64,000 nt of DNA from Notospermus geniculatus (taxonomy: Eukaryota; Nemertea; Pilidiophora; Heteronemertea; Lineidae). The notes under the pieces are model-generated. The model was not told the DNA's origin, ran no database searches, and was given only the letters and a program-made list of their open reading frames with translations. Each line of letters begins with the position of its first letter. Position 1 is the stretch's first letter. Location: assembly GCA_002633025.1 (NCBI GenBank), contig NMRB01000036.1, forward strand, positions 837,713 through 901,712, given 5' to 3'. The translations under genes and the position numbers were made by a program. Below are positions 62,682 through 64,000 of the stretch, piece by piece.

Positions 62682-62918
62682 TCATAGACATTGACAAATT
62701 TTGTATACTCTACAGAGACCAAAATGGCAATCATTGTACTTTCCACAATGGCGCTTCTTTGGCCAACGACACAATTTTCTTCTATGTGGAATTCTTCTTT
62801 TCGAAACTTCAATTGTACCATCCTGGGCGAGGTCTGCCACGGCATCGCGCTCCACAGGAGTGGCCAGTATCATTCCCACAACAACCAAGATCACGGCGAT
62901 AGTCAGCAGACGTGACAT
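62682..62918 (-). CDS. 78-aa cationic six-cysteine secreted prepropeptide (host-defence peptide-like)
   Basis: A single coding exon, ATG at 62,918 and TGA at 62,682, nested antisense in the TTLL1 intron after 62,158. Residues 1-19 form a signal peptide (MSRLLTIAVILVVVGMILA). Residues 20-42 are an acidic propiece ending in the basic processing site SKRR. The predicted mature part (36 residues) has six cysteines spaced C-x7-C-x5-C-x4-C-x5-C-x-C. It also has ten Lys/Arg against one Asp, so it is strongly cationic. The exon is preceded two bases upstream of the ATG by an acceptor (TTTTGCAG), consistent with a 5'-UTR intron to a donor at 63,339. This layout is typical of antimicrobial peptides of marine invertebrates, but a toxin-like or signalling peptide is possible; I recognise no named family. 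Function is inferred from composition only. Confidence 0.75.
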   Translation of the reverse strand: MSRLLTIAVILVVVGMILATPVERDAVADLAQDGTIEVSKRRIPHRRKLCRWPKKRHCGKYNDCHFGLCRVYKICQCL

Positions 62919-63339
62919 GCCTGCAAAATATCGAAAGTACACACCAAACTGTGTTATTAATTGACTGGAAGTGTCTTTTCGAGTGAAATTATCTACAAGA
63001 CAGCATTGTGCAAAGATGCAACCAGTTTTTAGAGTTGATGTTTGGTCAGCGGAGCTAGTCAAATAACTATTTACTGAGTATTCGTGTCAGTCTGTCACTC
63101 CATCAGTCCATCTGTCCAACTATGCCTGATATTTTTTACTACCGGTAACTGTAATAGCTAGAGACTCCCATCTGAGGGTAAAAGCCCTTGGCAGACTCTC
63201 CTCGGAGCCCAAAAAAATGAGTGCAATGCATTTTGCGTAACATGAAATATCACAATATCTCAGCACCGTGATAAAAAAGTGGAATCGGAGATGCAATAAA
63301 TGAATGGGATGTTTCTCTCACATGGAATTTTGTACGTAC

Positions 63340-63437
63340 CTTCTTATTTTCTTTGATGGAGTATGAGAAATTCGAAACACAGTCGCTTCCACTCAGAGAA
63401 GGCACTTAATTCCCTGCTCAAGCTTGTTCAACTTTGT
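63340..63437 (-). promoter_or_regulatory. Putative 5'-UTR exon and TATA-like element of the peptide gene
   Basis: On the minus strand AATAAGAAG is followed by a strong donor GTACGT (63,339-63,334), which would splice to the acceptor at 62,921. A TATA-like TGATAAAAAGG lies at 63,474-63,464, about 125 bp before the donor, so transcription could start near 63,435. Inferred from motif and spacing only. Confidence 0.4.
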
Positions 63438-63582
63438 TGATATGTTGCCCTTGGTGAGAGCTGCCTTTTTATCAGTCAGCGTTCTTGCTTGTTCATTCAA
63501 CTCCGTCAATATACGTTGTTCAAAGTTGGTGTGATGAACAAACACTGTTCGTGCTACTGAATTCCGAAAAGTATTTATCTAC

Positions 63583-63675
63583 CGTATTTTTCGGACTATA
63601 AGGCGCAGCCTTTTTCCTTGAAGAAGGGTCTAAAATTGGGGGTGCGCCTTATAGGGTGGTGCGCCTTATCTGCAG
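63583..63675. mobile_element. Repeat fragment with CGGACTATAAGGCGC motif
   Basis: TATTTTTCGGACTATAAGGC, then GTGCGCCTTATAGG and GTGCGCCTTATCTG in inverted orientation, form a foldback. I recall similar sequence as a widespread non-autonomous DNA transposon end in animal genomes; boundaries are uncertain. Confidence 0.6.
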
Positions 63676-64000
63676 ATCCAGTCTGACAATTTGGTCAGAA
63701 GTGTCAAGACACTGACGAACCCAAGCATTCAAGCATGCATGGATGCATGCAAGCCAAAGTCATTGTCACAGTGCTGGTTGACAGATGATGCAGTGAACTG
63801 TGAACTGATGAAGTTTCAGTTAGGCCTAATTTGTCACAACAAGCTAAGAAATCATACAACCAGATCCATCAGTACCAACAGCAGAATTGCAGATGTCAAT
63901 GGGTTCAAACAAGGCAATCAGACCCTGTAATTGTCTTGGCTGTTGTTGGGTCAATGCACACTGAGCAGCCATGCATTGTATGTGTATAATATGCACTGAC

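Noticed and set aside
63691-63930. 79-codon open frame near the right end
   Set aside because: It does not match the next TTLL1 exon and has no splice sites fitting the phase-0 donor at 62,158. It lies next to a repeat fragment.

Overview
The window looks like nuclear DNA from a marine invertebrate animal, probably a deuterostome such as an echinoderm, hemichordate or lancelet, although the phylum cannot be fixed from the sequence alone. All gene models are intron-rich with GT-AG junctions (one possible GC-AG). They encode animal-specific families: Ric-8, ALDH3-type fatty aldehyde dehydrogenase, TMEM41B, TTLL1, a CRISP/CAP protein and a sushi-MAM receptor. The intervening DNA is full of tRNA-derived SINEs and small inverted-repeat transposons (MITEs). 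Gene models below were made by joining exons by eye, using reading phase, splice consensus and family similarity.

Layout. 0.9-6.9 kb (+): RIC8, lacking only its N-terminal exon. 6.9-12.4 kb: 3' UTR and intergenic DNA with a 50-bp minisatellite. 12.4-18.4 kb (+): a complete single-pass membrane protein (signal peptide, two sushi domains, one MAM domain, Ser/Thr/Gly-rich stalk, transmembrane helix). 21.3-25.7 kb (+): ALDH3-type fatty aldehyde dehydrogenase with a C-terminal membrane anchor. 26.7-31.8 kb (-): a secreted or anchored CAP-hinge-EGF-ShK protein. 34.2-35.6 kb (-): the 3' exons of TMEM41B.

The block 21,940-37,127 is then repeated as 37,129-53,562. The two copies are joined by a single N that falls inside an ALDH3 exon. 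The remaining 5' exons of TMEM41B lie after the second copy (54.4 and probably 57.4 kb). The simplest reading is that both haplotypes of one locus were placed end to end by the assembler, so the true locus probably has one ALDH3, one CAP and one TMEM41B gene. The comparison acts as an allele alignment: it reveals a polymorphic SINE, two polymorphic MITEs, a micro-inversion and a splice-donor change.

59.9-62.2 kb and beyond (+): the N-terminal two thirds of TTLL1. Inside its next intron, on the opposite strand, is a small intact gene for a 78-residue cationic six-cysteine prepropeptide resembling an antimicrobial or other host-defence peptide.

The strongest biological leads are a pair of mutually exclusive 116-nt exons in the ALDH3 gene (both present only in the second copy because a gap covers the spot in the first), the nested cysteine-rich peptide gene, the CAP-EGF-ShK architecture with decaying duplicate ShK exons beside it, and a striking excess of the palindrome TAGGCCTA just upstream of TTLL1.
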